Below, piece by piece: positions 49,115-55,116 of a stretch of 59,970 bases of DNA. How positions within the stretch are numbered: the first letter of the stretch is position 1; every line of letters starts with the position of its first letter. Source of the stretch: a virus; IMG/VR virus record IMGVR_UViG_3300044953_000493, positions 1-59,970 of that record. One strand, 5' to 3'. The notes beneath the pieces were generated by a model, which searched no databases, was not told where the DNA came from, and saw only the letters and a list, made by a program, of their open reading frames with translations. The translations under genes were made by a program, and so were the position numbers.

Positions 49115-49565
49115 TTTGATTTTGTGTTGAAATACTAACATTATTTAGACTTTTACAATTCTTTTTCGTTTCTTTCCAGTTTTTTAAGTCTTGTTCTTGA
49201 TACTCTATGTAAAGTGCATTATGAATATCCATAAGATCATCAATCCAAAATGCCTCTGGATAAACACCCAAAGTATTCATTAATCCTCTATGAGAGGTTC
49301 CTTCTTTTTCTGCCTTACAGATAAGATAACAAAGTGCTTCCACTGCCTTATACTTATCTTCGACAGAAAGCATATGATACCATCCTACAGATGTCTCAAT
49401 ACTTTTCTGATGTGCTTTTGCAAGATCTTCTCTCATTTTTATCATTTCTGGTGAATTCAGAGACTCTAACAAAGTATGTTTCTCTGATTGTTCTTTCTGA
49501 AACTTGGGAGAATCAATCAGTTCTCCTGTGAAAACTTCGTTAAAACCAAATGATTCATTCATCAA
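49107..49565 (-). CDS. 152-aa conserved cyanophage protein
   Basis: The core WYHMLSVEDKYKAVEALCYL, ICKAEKEGTSHRGLMNTLGV and YPEAFWIDDLMDIHNALYIE is conserved-looking and helical; the N-terminal 50 residues are charged and variable. I recall related proteins in cyanomyoviruses but no function. It overlaps neighbours on both sides (49555-49565; 49107-49114). Confidence 0.75.
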   Translation of the reverse strand: MMNESFGFNEVFTGELIDSPKFQKEQSEKHTLLESLNSPEMIKMREDLAKAHQKSIETSVGWYHMLSVEDKYKAVEALCYLICKAEKEGTSHRGLMNTLGVYPEAFWIDDLMDIHNALYIEYQEQDLKNWKETKKNCKSLNNVSISTQNQND

Positions 49566-49770
49566 ATGCTTCTCCCTCTTGTTTTTTTATCATTCCTTCA
49601 ACCTTATCCAGAAACTTATCAGTTTGAATTAGTTGATCCAATTTTGCAATCATATCTGCAATCACACAAGAAACATAAGGAGGTTCTTGACGTGCAGAAT
49701 ATGAAAGTGCATTTCTCAAATAACCCTCTGCCTCTTTTACACTTTCTTCCACAGATTTAGATAAAGCCAT
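49555..49770 (-). CDS. 71-aa conserved helical protein
   Basis: SVEESVKEAEGYLRNALSYS, ARQEPPYVSCVIADMIAKLD and QLIQTDKFLDKVEGMIKK. The LRNALxxxARQExPxxSxVIADxxxxLxxL pattern matches cyanophage small proteins I recall. The start overlaps the stop of the AbrB-like gene by one base. Function unknown. Confidence 0.75.
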   Translation of the reverse strand: MALSKSVEESVKEAEGYLRNALSYSARQEPPYVSCVIADMIAKLDQLIQTDKFLDKVEGMIKKQEGEAFDE

Positions 49771-50234
49771 TACGATTCCTCCACTTTACGAATCAAATAA
49801 GAATCTTTAGTTAATTCTACCCATTCTACATTATCACCAGGAGTAAGGTTTGCTGCATTTAATAAGTCTTCGGGAAGAATAATGTAATACTCACCATCTG
49901 CCTCTTTCTCTACTGGTAATAACCACTTAATTATCTTATCTTCTTTTTCTGATTCTGAAAACATCCAATCATTTTCATCAGTCATATCATCATAAATATT
50001 CTCCTCAACATTTTCTTGAGTTTCTGTATTAAATTTTTCATAACCTTTCAGAAGATTGAAAAGTCTTTTTGATTTTTGATAATGTATCTGATGGTGCTCT
50101 ACATTTTCTGCAACATTTTCTATGATTGTATCATAGATTTTCTCGGCACTGATATTTTCTTCACTTATTGCATCGTGCAGAAATCCCTCAAGTTGTTCAA
50201 GTGTATGTTCTGCGTGATTGAAATGAATGGTCAT
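49770..50234 (-). CDS. AbrB/SpoVT-like DNA-binding-domain protein
   Basis: 154 aa. The C-terminal about 50 residues (EADGEYYIILPEDLLNAANL, TPGDNVEWVELTKDSYLIRK) match the swapped-hairpin AbrB/MazE-type domain: xLPxxLLxxAxLxxGDxVEWxxxxxxSYxxRK. The N-terminal two thirds are acidic and helical, possibly a partner-binding region. Such proteins are common in cyanomyoviruses. Probable transcriptional regulator or antitoxin-like protein; no adjacent toxin gene is evident. It overlaps both neighbours. Confidence 0.75.
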   Translation of the reverse strand: MTIHFNHAEHTLEQLEGFLHDAISEENISAEKIYDTIIENVAENVEHHQIHYQKSKRLFNLLKGYEKFNTETQENVEENIYDDMTDENDWMFSESEKEDKIIKWLLPVEKEADGEYYIILPEDLLNAANLTPGDNVEWVELTKDSYLIRKVEES

Positions 50235-50431
50235 TTGTTGTCACCGATAATAAAATTTTCAAGAGTTTGCATTTTACTTTTAAGCATTTCAATATCAACT
50301 TCAAGTTCGTACAACATATTATTTATTCCTATATTTTCCTCTTCAAGTTTTGCGAGTCTTTTTTCAAGAGAAGGTTTATAGCACTCATTTTTCATCATAT
50401 GTTGTAATTCAACTTTCTTATGATAGGACAT
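50231..50431 (-). CDS. 66-aa coiled-coil protein
   Basis: ECYKPSLEKRLAKLEEENIG followed by INNMLYELEVDIEMLKSKMQ is a long coiled coil. The first codons (ATGTCCTATCATAAG) fall inside a stretch similar to the promoter-like DNA at 53247-53275, so translation might instead begin at Met12 (50398). Overlaps the AbrB-like gene by four bases. Function unknown. Confidence 0.6.
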   Translation of the reverse strand: MSYHKKVELQHMMKNECYKPSLEKRLAKLEEENIGINNMLYELEVDIEMLKSKMQTLENFIIGDNK

Positions 50432-50464
50432 TTATTTGAATTTGGCAAGTGTCTTATATCGGTT

Positions 50465-50662
50465 TTAGATCTGATTATTGATAGGTTCAATTCCAAGACT
50501 TGCAATCACTTCTTGTTGTTTCATAAAAAGTTTAAGTATACCTTTAAGTGCATTGCGAAGTTCTTCAATATCATCACACTCATCTATTTCTCTTACCTGA
50601 ACATGATATTGAAAAAGTTTAGATGTATTTGTAAGAACAATATCGTCGGGGTGAATATTCAT
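50465..50662 (-). CDS. 65-aa conserved helical protein
   Basis: HPDDIVLTNTSKLFQYHVQV, REIDECDDIEELRNALKGIL and KLFMKQQEVIASLGIEPINN. The DIEELRNxLKxxLKLFMKQQExIxxLG part resembles a small family in cyanophages. Soluble, acidic. Function unknown. Confidence 0.7.
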   Translation of the reverse strand: MNIHPDDIVLTNTSKLFQYHVQVREIDECDDIEELRNALKGILKLFMKQQEVIASLGIEPINNQI

Positions 50663-50692
50663 ATGATTCAGAGTTTTAGTATATTTAGGTTT

Positions 50693-51151
50693 TTACCAAT
50701 TCATTAAATTAAAAATATAAGAAAGTCCCCAGTCTAATGTATGATGAGGAATATCATATAATTTATCAAAAAGTATTGTTCGTGCCTTAAGTATTCTTTT
50801 TTTACCGATTGCATTAAGATTACAAACAGAGGCAATCATAAACTCTTCGTAATCTTCTTGTTTTTGTTGTTTAAATCCAGAAATATAAAGTTCTCTTATT
50901 TCTTTCATAATCTTTTTGGTTTCTGGTGCAAATGTAATCACCTCATCACCTAATAAAATAGTTTGAGTTTTCATACATTTCATTGAGAACTTCATTGCTG
51001 TTCTGGTATCTTCTAATGAAAGTGCATCAGAGTTTTGATTTCTGTGCATATGTTGTATCACACCATTTGTGCATTCTATTAGTCTCAAAAGAGCAAGTTT
51101 ATCTTGTTCTTCATCAGGCAATGAGTCAAATATGGTTTTCCAATCTTTCAT
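50693..51151 (-). CDS. 152-aa hypothetical protein
   Basis: DWKTIFDSLPDEEQDKLALL, RLIECTNGVIQHMHRNQNSD and, later, IRELYISGFKQQKQEDYEEF. All-helical and rich in Met, Leu, Lys. It is separated by one base from the zinc-binding-like gene upstream. I recognise no family. Confidence 0.65.
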   Translation of the reverse strand: MKDWKTIFDSLPDEEQDKLALLRLIECTNGVIQHMHRNQNSDALSLEDTRTAMKFSMKCMKTQTILLGDEVITFAPETKKIMKEIRELYISGFKQQKQEDYEEFMIASVCNLNAIGKKRILKARTILFDKLYDIPHHTLDWGLSYIFNLMNW

Positions 51152-51152
51152 T

Positions 51153-51464
51153 TTACCCTAAAAGTTTTTTAAGTTTTTCTAAATTTTGAATCCACCACGG
51201 TGAATTTGTTTCTGGAAATTTATATTCTTCAAAATACTTTGCATTTGGACCACATCTACCACTTTCTAATCTTTCAATAAAACAAAAGTTTATCTGCTCC
51301 TTACCAGTCACGACAGAAACTTTATTTTTAATTTGAGGACAGGTGCATTCGTCGTATATTGCCGATCTATAAAGAATAAATGATTTATAGTGCTTACAAT
51401 CTTTACAATAAACATCACTTTCGGCATAATCCGTCTGGAAATTAAATTCCATATTTTTGATCAT
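51153..51464 (-). CDS. 103-aa Cys-rich (zinc-ribbon-like) protein
   Basis: SDVYCKDCKHYKSFILYRSA gives CxxC, DECTCPQIKNKVSVVTGKEQ gives a second Cys pair, and INFCFIERLESGRCGPNAKY two more. The CKDCxHYK...CTxP...VTGxxxxxxCxxxRxxxGxCGPxAKxFE layout is known to me from phage proteins and suggests one or two structural zinc sites. The start at 51464 overlaps the upstream stop as TGATG and has GAGG upstream; longer frames would run through that gene. DNA or RNA binding is possible. Confidence 0.72.
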   Translation of the reverse strand: MIKNMEFNFQTDYAESDVYCKDCKHYKSFILYRSAIYDECTCPQIKNKVSVVTGKEQINFCFIERLESGRCGPNAKYFEEYKFPETNSPWWIQNLEKLKKLLG

Positions 51465-51631
51465 CAGTCTGTCCTCAAAGTCCAATGTTGAATATAAGTA
51501 AGCCAAGGTTCTTCTTTTTGTTTCATTGTCGCATACCAATGCCGTCCGAACTCATCCAGAGCATCAAGATGATGAACTCCATGAGTGTCAATTGCGCGAG
51601 TAATATGTTGAAATGTTTTTGGTTTAGTCAT
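51464..51631 (-). CDS. 55-aa hypothetical protein
   Basis: TKPKTFQHITRAIDTHGVHH, LDALDEFGRHWYATMKQKEE and PWLTYIQHWTLRTD. TGATG overlaps link it to the genes on both sides. His- and Trp-rich. I recall a similar short protein with LDALDxxGxAWxAxM in cyanophages, without function. Confidence 0.68.
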   Translation of the reverse strand: MTKPKTFQHITRAIDTHGVHHLDALDEFGRHWYATMKQKEEPWLTYIQHWTLRTD

Positions 51632-51867
51632 CAAGCAACTCCATAAGCTTCAAGAATTGCACGAGCAACAGTAATCGCAAGATCTTTGTTCCCGATGCTC
51701 ATATCTTCACGAGCACTACCTTCACAGGAAGTAATGAAGACACCATCATCATCGGCAATGAGTTCTACACGATAGGATTGTTTTTCGGCAACATTTTCAA
51801 GAGTGAAAACATCAATCTTGCTACGAAGAATATCAGTATCAGGAAGAGAAGTGTAAAAATTAGACAT
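51631..51867 (-). CDS. 78-aa conserved hypothetical protein
   Basis: SNFYTSLPDTDILRSKIDVF, TLENVAEKQSYRVELIADDD and GVFITSCEGSAREDMSIGNK. The start at 51867 is fixed by GGAGG seven bases upstream. Small alpha/beta protein. Overlaps the downstream gene as TGATG. Function unknown. Confidence 0.7.
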   Translation of the reverse strand: MSNFYTSLPDTDILRSKIDVFTLENVAEKQSYRVELIADDDGVFITSCEGSAREDMSIGNKDLAITVARAILEAYGVA

Positions 51868-51942
51868 TAGTTTGCCTCCAAAGTTTGTTTTTGAACATAA
51901 CGATTGTCTGTTGAAGTTATTCACTGAATGATGTTAACATGG

Positions 51943-52116
51943 TTATTCTACTTTACAATCTGGATGCCACACTTTAAGTTGTTTACAATACTCTTGTTTT
52001 GCAGTTTGTTTATCATATGCATCAAACAGTTTGTCATCACGTTGAGTGAGAAATGCATTCCAACCAAGTATAGCTATGAAAGCAAGAAAAATGTAAGTAG
52101 TGTTTGTGAATTTCAT
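51943..52116 (-). CDS. 57-aa small membrane or exported protein, paralogue of 48296-48445
   Basis: KFTNTTYIFLAFIAILGWNA is a hydrophobic N-terminal segment, then FLTQRDDKLFDAYDKQTAKQ and EYCKQLKVWHPDCKVE with two Cys. It shares TTYIFLA-IAILxWNxFLxxRDxKLFxAYDK with the 49-aa protein at 48296-48445. Function unknown; membrane-anchored with an exposed C-terminal part likely. Confidence 0.72.
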   Translation of the reverse strand: MKFTNTTYIFLAFIAILGWNAFLTQRDDKLFDAYDKQTAKQEYCKQLKVWHPDCKVE

Positions 52117-52122
52117 TGTAAA

Positions 52123-52299
52123 TTAAGATAACTTTTTATGCAGCATGATTGCAAGTCTATCATTGAAATGTTTCTCAATATCATTCCTTATTTGTTGCCA
52201 TTCATCAGATGATTCAAATTTGGCAATCTCATCATCAATCTTGCTACGAAGAATGTCAAGAAAAGTAATTTGTTGTTCAGTAGGATTGAGAGTAGTCAT
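52123..52299 (-). CDS. 58-aa hypothetical protein
   Basis: TTLNPTEQQITFLDILRSKI, DDEIAKFESSDEWQQIRNDI and EKHFNDRLAIMLHKKLS. All-helical and acidic. It follows the TATAAT-containing element at 52323-52368 with a 23-base leader. Function unknown. Confidence 0.65.
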   Translation of the reverse strand: MTTLNPTEQQITFLDILRSKIDDEIAKFESSDEWQQIRNDIEKHFNDRLAIMLHKKLS

Positions 52300-52322
52300 T
52301 GAGTTTGTTTGTATATGAGAGT

Positions 52323-52368
52323 ATTATAGGGCAAAACCACTCCCTTATGAGAAGTAGTGTGCCGGTTC
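52323..52368 (-). promoter_or_regulatory. GGCACA-N26-CCCTATAAT element, copy A
   Basis: Minus strand GAACCGGCACA (52358-52368), 26 bases, CCC, TATAAT (52323-52328), then 23 bases to the ATG of the 58-aa gene. The layout is repeated at 53247-53292. No TTGACA-like -35 at normal spacing. Confidence 0.5.
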
Positions 52369-52436
52369 GTCAAATGTCTTTTTACTTGTTTTTTCGATAA
52401 ACGCAGTTTATTCAGAATCCTGATATTATTCTACAT

Positions 52437-52598
52437 TCATGAATAATTCAAGGTATTGATTTCTCGGTGTTTAACAATTTCCTCAAAACATTCACCTAAA
52501 GTTTCACAATATCCAGAGAACTTATCAATATTCTCTGGTCCATCTTCCAGAGCCCAGATGTAATTTTTAGTCTCTGTTTGTTCTATTTCAATTTTCAT
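52437..52598 (-). CDS. 53-aa conserved small protein
   Basis: KIEIEQTETKNYIWALEDGP, ENIDKFSGYCETLGECFEEI and VKHREINTLNYS. The pattern YxWxxxxGPENIxxxSGYxExLGxCFEEIxxxR resembles a small family in cyanophages. Acidic. Function unknown. Confidence 0.72.
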   Translation of the reverse strand: MKIEIEQTETKNYIWALEDGPENIDKFSGYCETLGECFEEIVKHREINTLNYS

Positions 52599-52609
52599 AG
52601 TAATTTACC

Positions 52610-53044
52610 TCAAATTTTATAATCAACATTGTGAAGAATTTCTTCAGTCATTGCCTCCACTTCTTCATCAGTATAATTTGGATTATCAGGATCTTGAAGA
52701 CGTGAAAGTTTAGCAGACAAATCACGAATCTTTGAAATTAAGTTCCAGTTTTCTTTTTCTAATTCTATTTCACGACGATTTAAATTGTACTCCTTTATGA
52801 CTTTCTTCATCAATTCTGAACTTCTAAAGTCATTAAAAGCCAAAGAACAAGCACCAGACATAATACTTTGTTCATTATGTCCGATAAAAAGAAGAAACTT
52901 CTCAAATGCTCTGAACATTTGAGTTGCTGTCAAATCATTACAATCAAACTCATATACAAAGTTTTCATTTGGAAGAAAATCATCAGTATTTTTGAAGTCA
53001 GAAGTTGCTTCATATTTTAGAGTTGCTTTGGCAGTATAAGTCAT
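52610..53044 (-). CDS. 144-aa conserved cyanophage protein
   Basis: ENFVYEFDCNDLTATQMFRA, FEKFLLFIGHNEQSIMSGAC, SLAFNDFRSSELMKKVIKEY and a C-terminal coiled coil (REIELEKENWNLISKIRDLS). Related proteins occur in cyanomyoviruses (from memory). Overlaps the upstream gene by four bases (ATGA). Function unknown. Confidence 0.73.
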   Translation of the reverse strand: MTYTAKATLKYEATSDFKNTDDFLPNENFVYEFDCNDLTATQMFRAFEKFLLFIGHNEQSIMSGACSLAFNDFRSSELMKKVIKEYNLNRREIELEKENWNLISKIRDLSAKLSRLQDPDNPNYTDEEVEAMTEEILHNVDYKI

Positions 53045-53223
53045 GAAAAATCCTCATCATCAAAAGTAAAGTATTCGTGAAGAGACTCCATTACCTGCTC
53101 TTCAATATAATCACAGATAACTTCTTTACTTGGGTTTTCATTATGCTTAAAGGCACGAGAATAGCCTCTTTTTACACCTTGTTCAACTGCCATCTCTATG
53201 ATAACACGAATTTTCGGTTTCAT
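53041..53223 (-). CDS. 60-aa conserved small protein
   Basis: KPKIRVIIEMAVEQGVKRGY, SRAFKHNENPSKEVICDYIE and EQVMESLHEYFTFDDEDFS. The VIxEMAxEQGVxxGxxxAxKHxxxPxxExI pattern is familiar from cyanophages. First gene behind element copy B, with a 23-base leader. Function unknown. Confidence 0.75.
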   Translation of the reverse strand: MKPKIRVIIEMAVEQGVKRGYSRAFKHNENPSKEVICDYIEEQVMESLHEYFTFDDEDFS

Positions 53224-53246
53224 TTGTATTATGAATTTACCCTCTT

Positions 53247-53292
53247 ATTATAGGGCATTGATTTGAATTTGGAAAGAGGCTTGTGCCAGTTC
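53247..53292 (-). promoter_or_regulatory. GGCACA-N26-CCCTATAAT element, copy B
   Basis: Minus strand GAACTGGCACA (53282-53292), 26 bases, CCC, TATAAT (53247-53252), 23 bases to the ATG at 53223. Same spacing as copy A at 52323-52368. Confidence 0.5.
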
Positions 53293-53303
53293 CTAAAGTA
53301 TTC

Positions 53304-53489
53304 TTATCTTCTTTTCTTTCTATCAATCACTTCTACAGATTTACAATATGGAGATTGAATCCATCGAGAATAAACTTCATCATACCATTCCACAATTTCT
53401 ACCTTACCACTTTCCATATGCAGTTTATACTTATGTCGATCATAAGACTTATCAGAAGTTTGTGTAAAAAATTTAGGTAATCCAGTCAT
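53304..53489 (-). CDS. 61-aa hypothetical protein
   Basis: TGLPKFFTQTSDKSYDRHKY, KLHMESGKVEIVEWYDEVYS and RWIQSPYCKSVEVIDRKKRR. Small beta-rich basic protein. ATGA overlap with the upstream gene. Function unknown. Confidence 0.68.
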   Translation of the reverse strand: MTGLPKFFTQTSDKSYDRHKYKLHMESGKVEIVEWYDEVYSRWIQSPYCKSVEVIDRKKRR

Positions 53490-53686
53490 AAAGATGCTAA
53501 TTCCTCTGCAAGTTGTAATAAATCAGATTTGTCTAATACTACCAAATCATTTTGTGCATTATAAGATGTAACTTGTTCTGCAACAAGTTTGAGAACCGAT
53601 GATAATAGTTGTTCTTCTGTCATATTCTCATCAGAATTACGAATACTCCAAACAGAATTTATAAAATTTTGTGCTCTTTCAGTCAT
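53486..53686 (-). CDS. 66-aa hypothetical protein
   Basis: TERAQNFINSVWSIRNSDEN, MTEEQLLSSVLKLVAEQVTS and NDLVVLDKSDLLQLAEELAS. The second ATG (53686) is preferred over the one at 53692 because AAAGAGA is then at a proper distance. Helical and acidic. Transcribed from the sigma-70 promoter at 53745-53773. Function unknown. Confidence 0.68.
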   Translation of the reverse strand: MTERAQNFINSVWSIRNSDENMTEEQLLSSVLKLVAEQVTSYNAQNDLVVLDKSDLLQLAEELASL

Positions 53687-53744
53687 TATCATTCTCTTTT
53701 GTGTTTGAATTCAATTGGATTAGACATTGATTTTTTACTTTTAT

Positions 53745-53773
53745 AGTATAAAGCACCTCAACTCAAAAGTCAA
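53745..53773 (-). promoter_or_regulatory. Sigma-70 promoter TTGACT-17-TATACT inside a hairpin
   Basis: Minus strand TTGACT (53768-53773), 17-bp spacer, TATACT (53745-53750). The spacer and -35 lie within an inverted repeat AAGCACCT (53773-53780 and 53751-53758), which may be an operator or a weak terminator of the gene upstream. Confidence 0.6.
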
Positions 53774-53802
53774 GGTGCTTGTGGACTGTTTATGAAGTGT
53801 CT

Positions 53803-53970
53803 TTAGGTAATTAAGAGTCTTCTACAAATTCGTTTGCAAACTTGTGCAGTATCATTACACTCTGTAAGACACTCAAAATAATCATTTACCTCATTGTTTT
53901 CTGTTTCTCGAAGACGACTTTCATTTTGATATGAAAATGCAAGTTCATTGAATGAAATTAAATTGTGCAT
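53803..53970 (-). CDS. 55-aa Cys-containing conserved small protein
   Basis: HNLISFNELAFSYQNESRLR, ETENNEVNDYFECLTECNDT and AQVCKRICRRLLIT. Four Cys arranged CxxxC and CxxxC near the C-terminus suggest a helical hairpin with disulphides or metal. The YQNES...DYFECxxECxxxxxxCKxxCRRxL pattern resembles cyanophage proteins I recall. GGAGAG lies five bases before the ATG. Function unknown. Confidence 0.73.
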   Translation of the reverse strand: MHNLISFNELAFSYQNESRLRETENNEVNDYFECLTECNDTAQVCKRICRRLLIT

Positions 53971-54069
53971 AATACTCTCCTAAAGTAAATGAAATTTTTT
54001 AACGAAACCTTTTTTAGTTCATAGGCATCTTAAATTCTAATTATATTTATGAGGATATCAACACATTCT

Positions 54070-54183
54070 TCATATAAATTCATTTACTTTCTGTTGAATT
54101 TTTTCTATGATTTTTTCATATTTTCTGATTGATAATCTTTTTAAAATGGAATTTATCATCCAAAAGGGATGATGAATGAACAT
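54070..54183 (-). pseudogene. Truncated duplicate of the 69-aa membrane-protein gene at 54607-54816
   Basis: The frame reads FKLIIVNLQRAKWMFIHHPF, WMINSILKRLSIRKYEKIIE, KIQQKVNEFI, nearly the same as the C-terminal half of the protein at 54607-54816 (FKLMIVNLQRAKWMFIHHPF). A stop sits directly upstream of the shared part, so the hydrophobic N-terminal half is missing. The first in-frame ATG is at 54183 (37 codons). About 104 bp (54123-54226) align with 54624-54727. The tail beyond the shared part differs and may preserve the original C-terminus. Confidence 0.65.
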
Positions 54184-54228
54184 CCATTTTGCTCTTTGAA
54201 GATTGACGATTATCAGTTTGAAAGATAT

Positions 54229-54483
54229 TTATTTATTTTTTGGATTTTCTTTTGGTTTTTCCAAATCCTTTTTTTCTTTTAATTCTACCTCCACCGTTTC
54301 TTCGGTAATTTCTTCTTCAGTTGGAAAAGTAACTCCAGTTTGCTCAAGATACTCAATTGCACCTTGAACTTTAAGTGACATATCACGTTTTAAATTTAAT
54401 TGTGATGTCAGTGCATTAATATCTGCATTGAGTTGTTTTTGTTGTTCAACTAATTGTGAAAAGTGTTTTTGTGCTTCAGTCAT
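54229..54483 (-). CDS. 84-aa coiled-coil protein, relative of 58783-58986
   Basis: TEAQKHFSQLVEQQKQLNAD, INALTSQLNLKRDMSLKVQG and AIEYLEQTGVTFPTEEEITE, ending in a Lys/Glu-rich tail. The pattern QxxLxxxIxxLxxxLxxKxxxxLKxQGxxEYLxxxGV is shared with the 67-aa protein in the fibre locus at 58783-58986. A consensus sigma-70 promoter (54507-54535) lies 24 bases upstream, so this copy is probably early. Role unknown; oligomerisation through the coil is likely. Confidence 0.72.
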   Translation of the reverse strand: MTEAQKHFSQLVEQQKQLNADINALTSQLNLKRDMSLKVQGAIEYLEQTGVTFPTEEEITEETVEVELKEKKDLEKPKENPKNK

Positions 54484-54506
54484 AGTACGTAAATGTTTTC
54501 AAGATG

Positions 54507-54535
54507 ATTATAGAAAATAAAAGTTTAAATGTCAA
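54507..54535 (-). promoter_or_regulatory. Sigma-70 promoter TTGACA-17-TATAAT
   Basis: Perfect consensus on the minus strand: TTGACA (54530-54535), 17-bp spacer, TATAAT (54507-54512), 24 bases upstream of the 84-aa coiled-coil gene. Confidence 0.85.
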
Positions 54536-54563
54536 GAGCTCCAAGGAATTCCTGATGCTCTTG
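54533..54563. promoter_or_regulatory. Nested palindromes overlapping the -35 box, candidate operator
   Basis: CAAGAGC (54533-54539) and GCTCTTG (54557-54563) form an inverted repeat around the 10-bp palindrome AGGAATTCCT (54544-54553). The left arm overlaps the -35 TTGACA of the strong promoter. Confidence 0.45.
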
Positions 54564-54606
54564 TGGGTGCTTTTTATTCTTCAATTAAATATTTTATATT
54601 TTTTTG

Positions 54607-54816
54607 TTATGAATTAATTTTATTTCTGATTGATAATCTTTTTGAAATGGGATTTGTTAGCCAAAAAGGATGATGAATGAACATCCATTTTGCTCTTTGA
54701 AGATTGACAATCATTAGTTTGAAGGAGAGTCCAACATAGATTGCAACATTTTCGTCAATCACCATCAAATAAAAAATAATTAAAAATGGTATGAAGAAAA
54801 GATAATAGACTAACAT
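54607..54816 (-). CDS. 69-aa membrane protein
   Basis: LVYYLFFIPFLIIFYLMVID is a hydrophobic N-terminal segment, then ENVAIYVGLSFKLMIVNLQR and AKWMFIHHPFWLTNPISKRL. The IDENVxxxxxLxxKxxxVxxxRxxxxxxHHPxxxxTNPxxxxxL pattern is familiar from cyanophage small membrane proteins. Its C-terminal half is duplicated at 54070-54226. Function unknown. Confidence 0.72.
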   Translation of the reverse strand: MLVYYLFFIPFLIIFYLMVIDENVAIYVGLSFKLMIVNLQRAKWMFIHHPFWLTNPISKRLSIRNKINS

Positions 54817-54838
54817 TTTCTTACTAAAAATGAAGAGG

Positions 54839-55039
54839 TTAATTACTATTTAAGAGATTCCAATGCTCATCTTCTGTTTCAGACACCCAGAAATCGTGAT
54901 TTCCTGATATTGAACTTACAAAAAGTTTACCATTTTTCTTCTCTTTTACTTTACAAGAATGCAAACAACGCATTTCATTTACAAAGTATTCTGATGCCTC
55001 AGAAGATCTTGGTTTGACATAGATAAATTCTGATTTCAT
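54839..55039 (-). CDS. 66-aa hypothetical protein
   Basis: KSEFIYVKPRSSEASEYFVN, EMRCLHSCKVKEKKNGKLFV and SSISGNHDFWVSETEDEHWN. Compact alpha/beta protein with two Cys. A TATAAT (55064-55069) lies just after the terminator of the ParB-like gene and may act as its -10. Function unknown. Confidence 0.68.
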   Translation of the reverse strand: MKSEFIYVKPRSSEASEYFVNEMRCLHSCKVKEKKNGKLFVSSISGNHDFWVSETEDEHWNLLNSN

Positions 55040-55074
55040 TGAAAGTTTGTGACTTTGTGACTATTATAATAAAA

Positions 55075-55098
55075 AAGGGAGTCAATGAAGACTCCCTT
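55075..55098 (-). terminator. Rho-independent terminator after the ParB-like gene
   Basis: Minus strand AAGGGAGTC, 6-base loop, GACTCCCTT followed by a T-run, 19 bases after the stop at 55117. Confidence 0.9.
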
Positions 55099-55116
55099 GT
55101 GACAGTATTAAAGGTG

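Noticed and set aside
49770-50431. Toxin-antitoxin pair with the AbrB-like gene
   Set aside because: The adjacent genes are a coiled-coil protein and a helical protein without toxin motifs.
51153-51539. Longer form of the Cys-rich protein starting at 51539
   Set aside because: The extra 25 residues are the shifted-frame reading of the 55-aa gene at 51464-51631; TGATG coupling and a GAGG site support the start at 51464.
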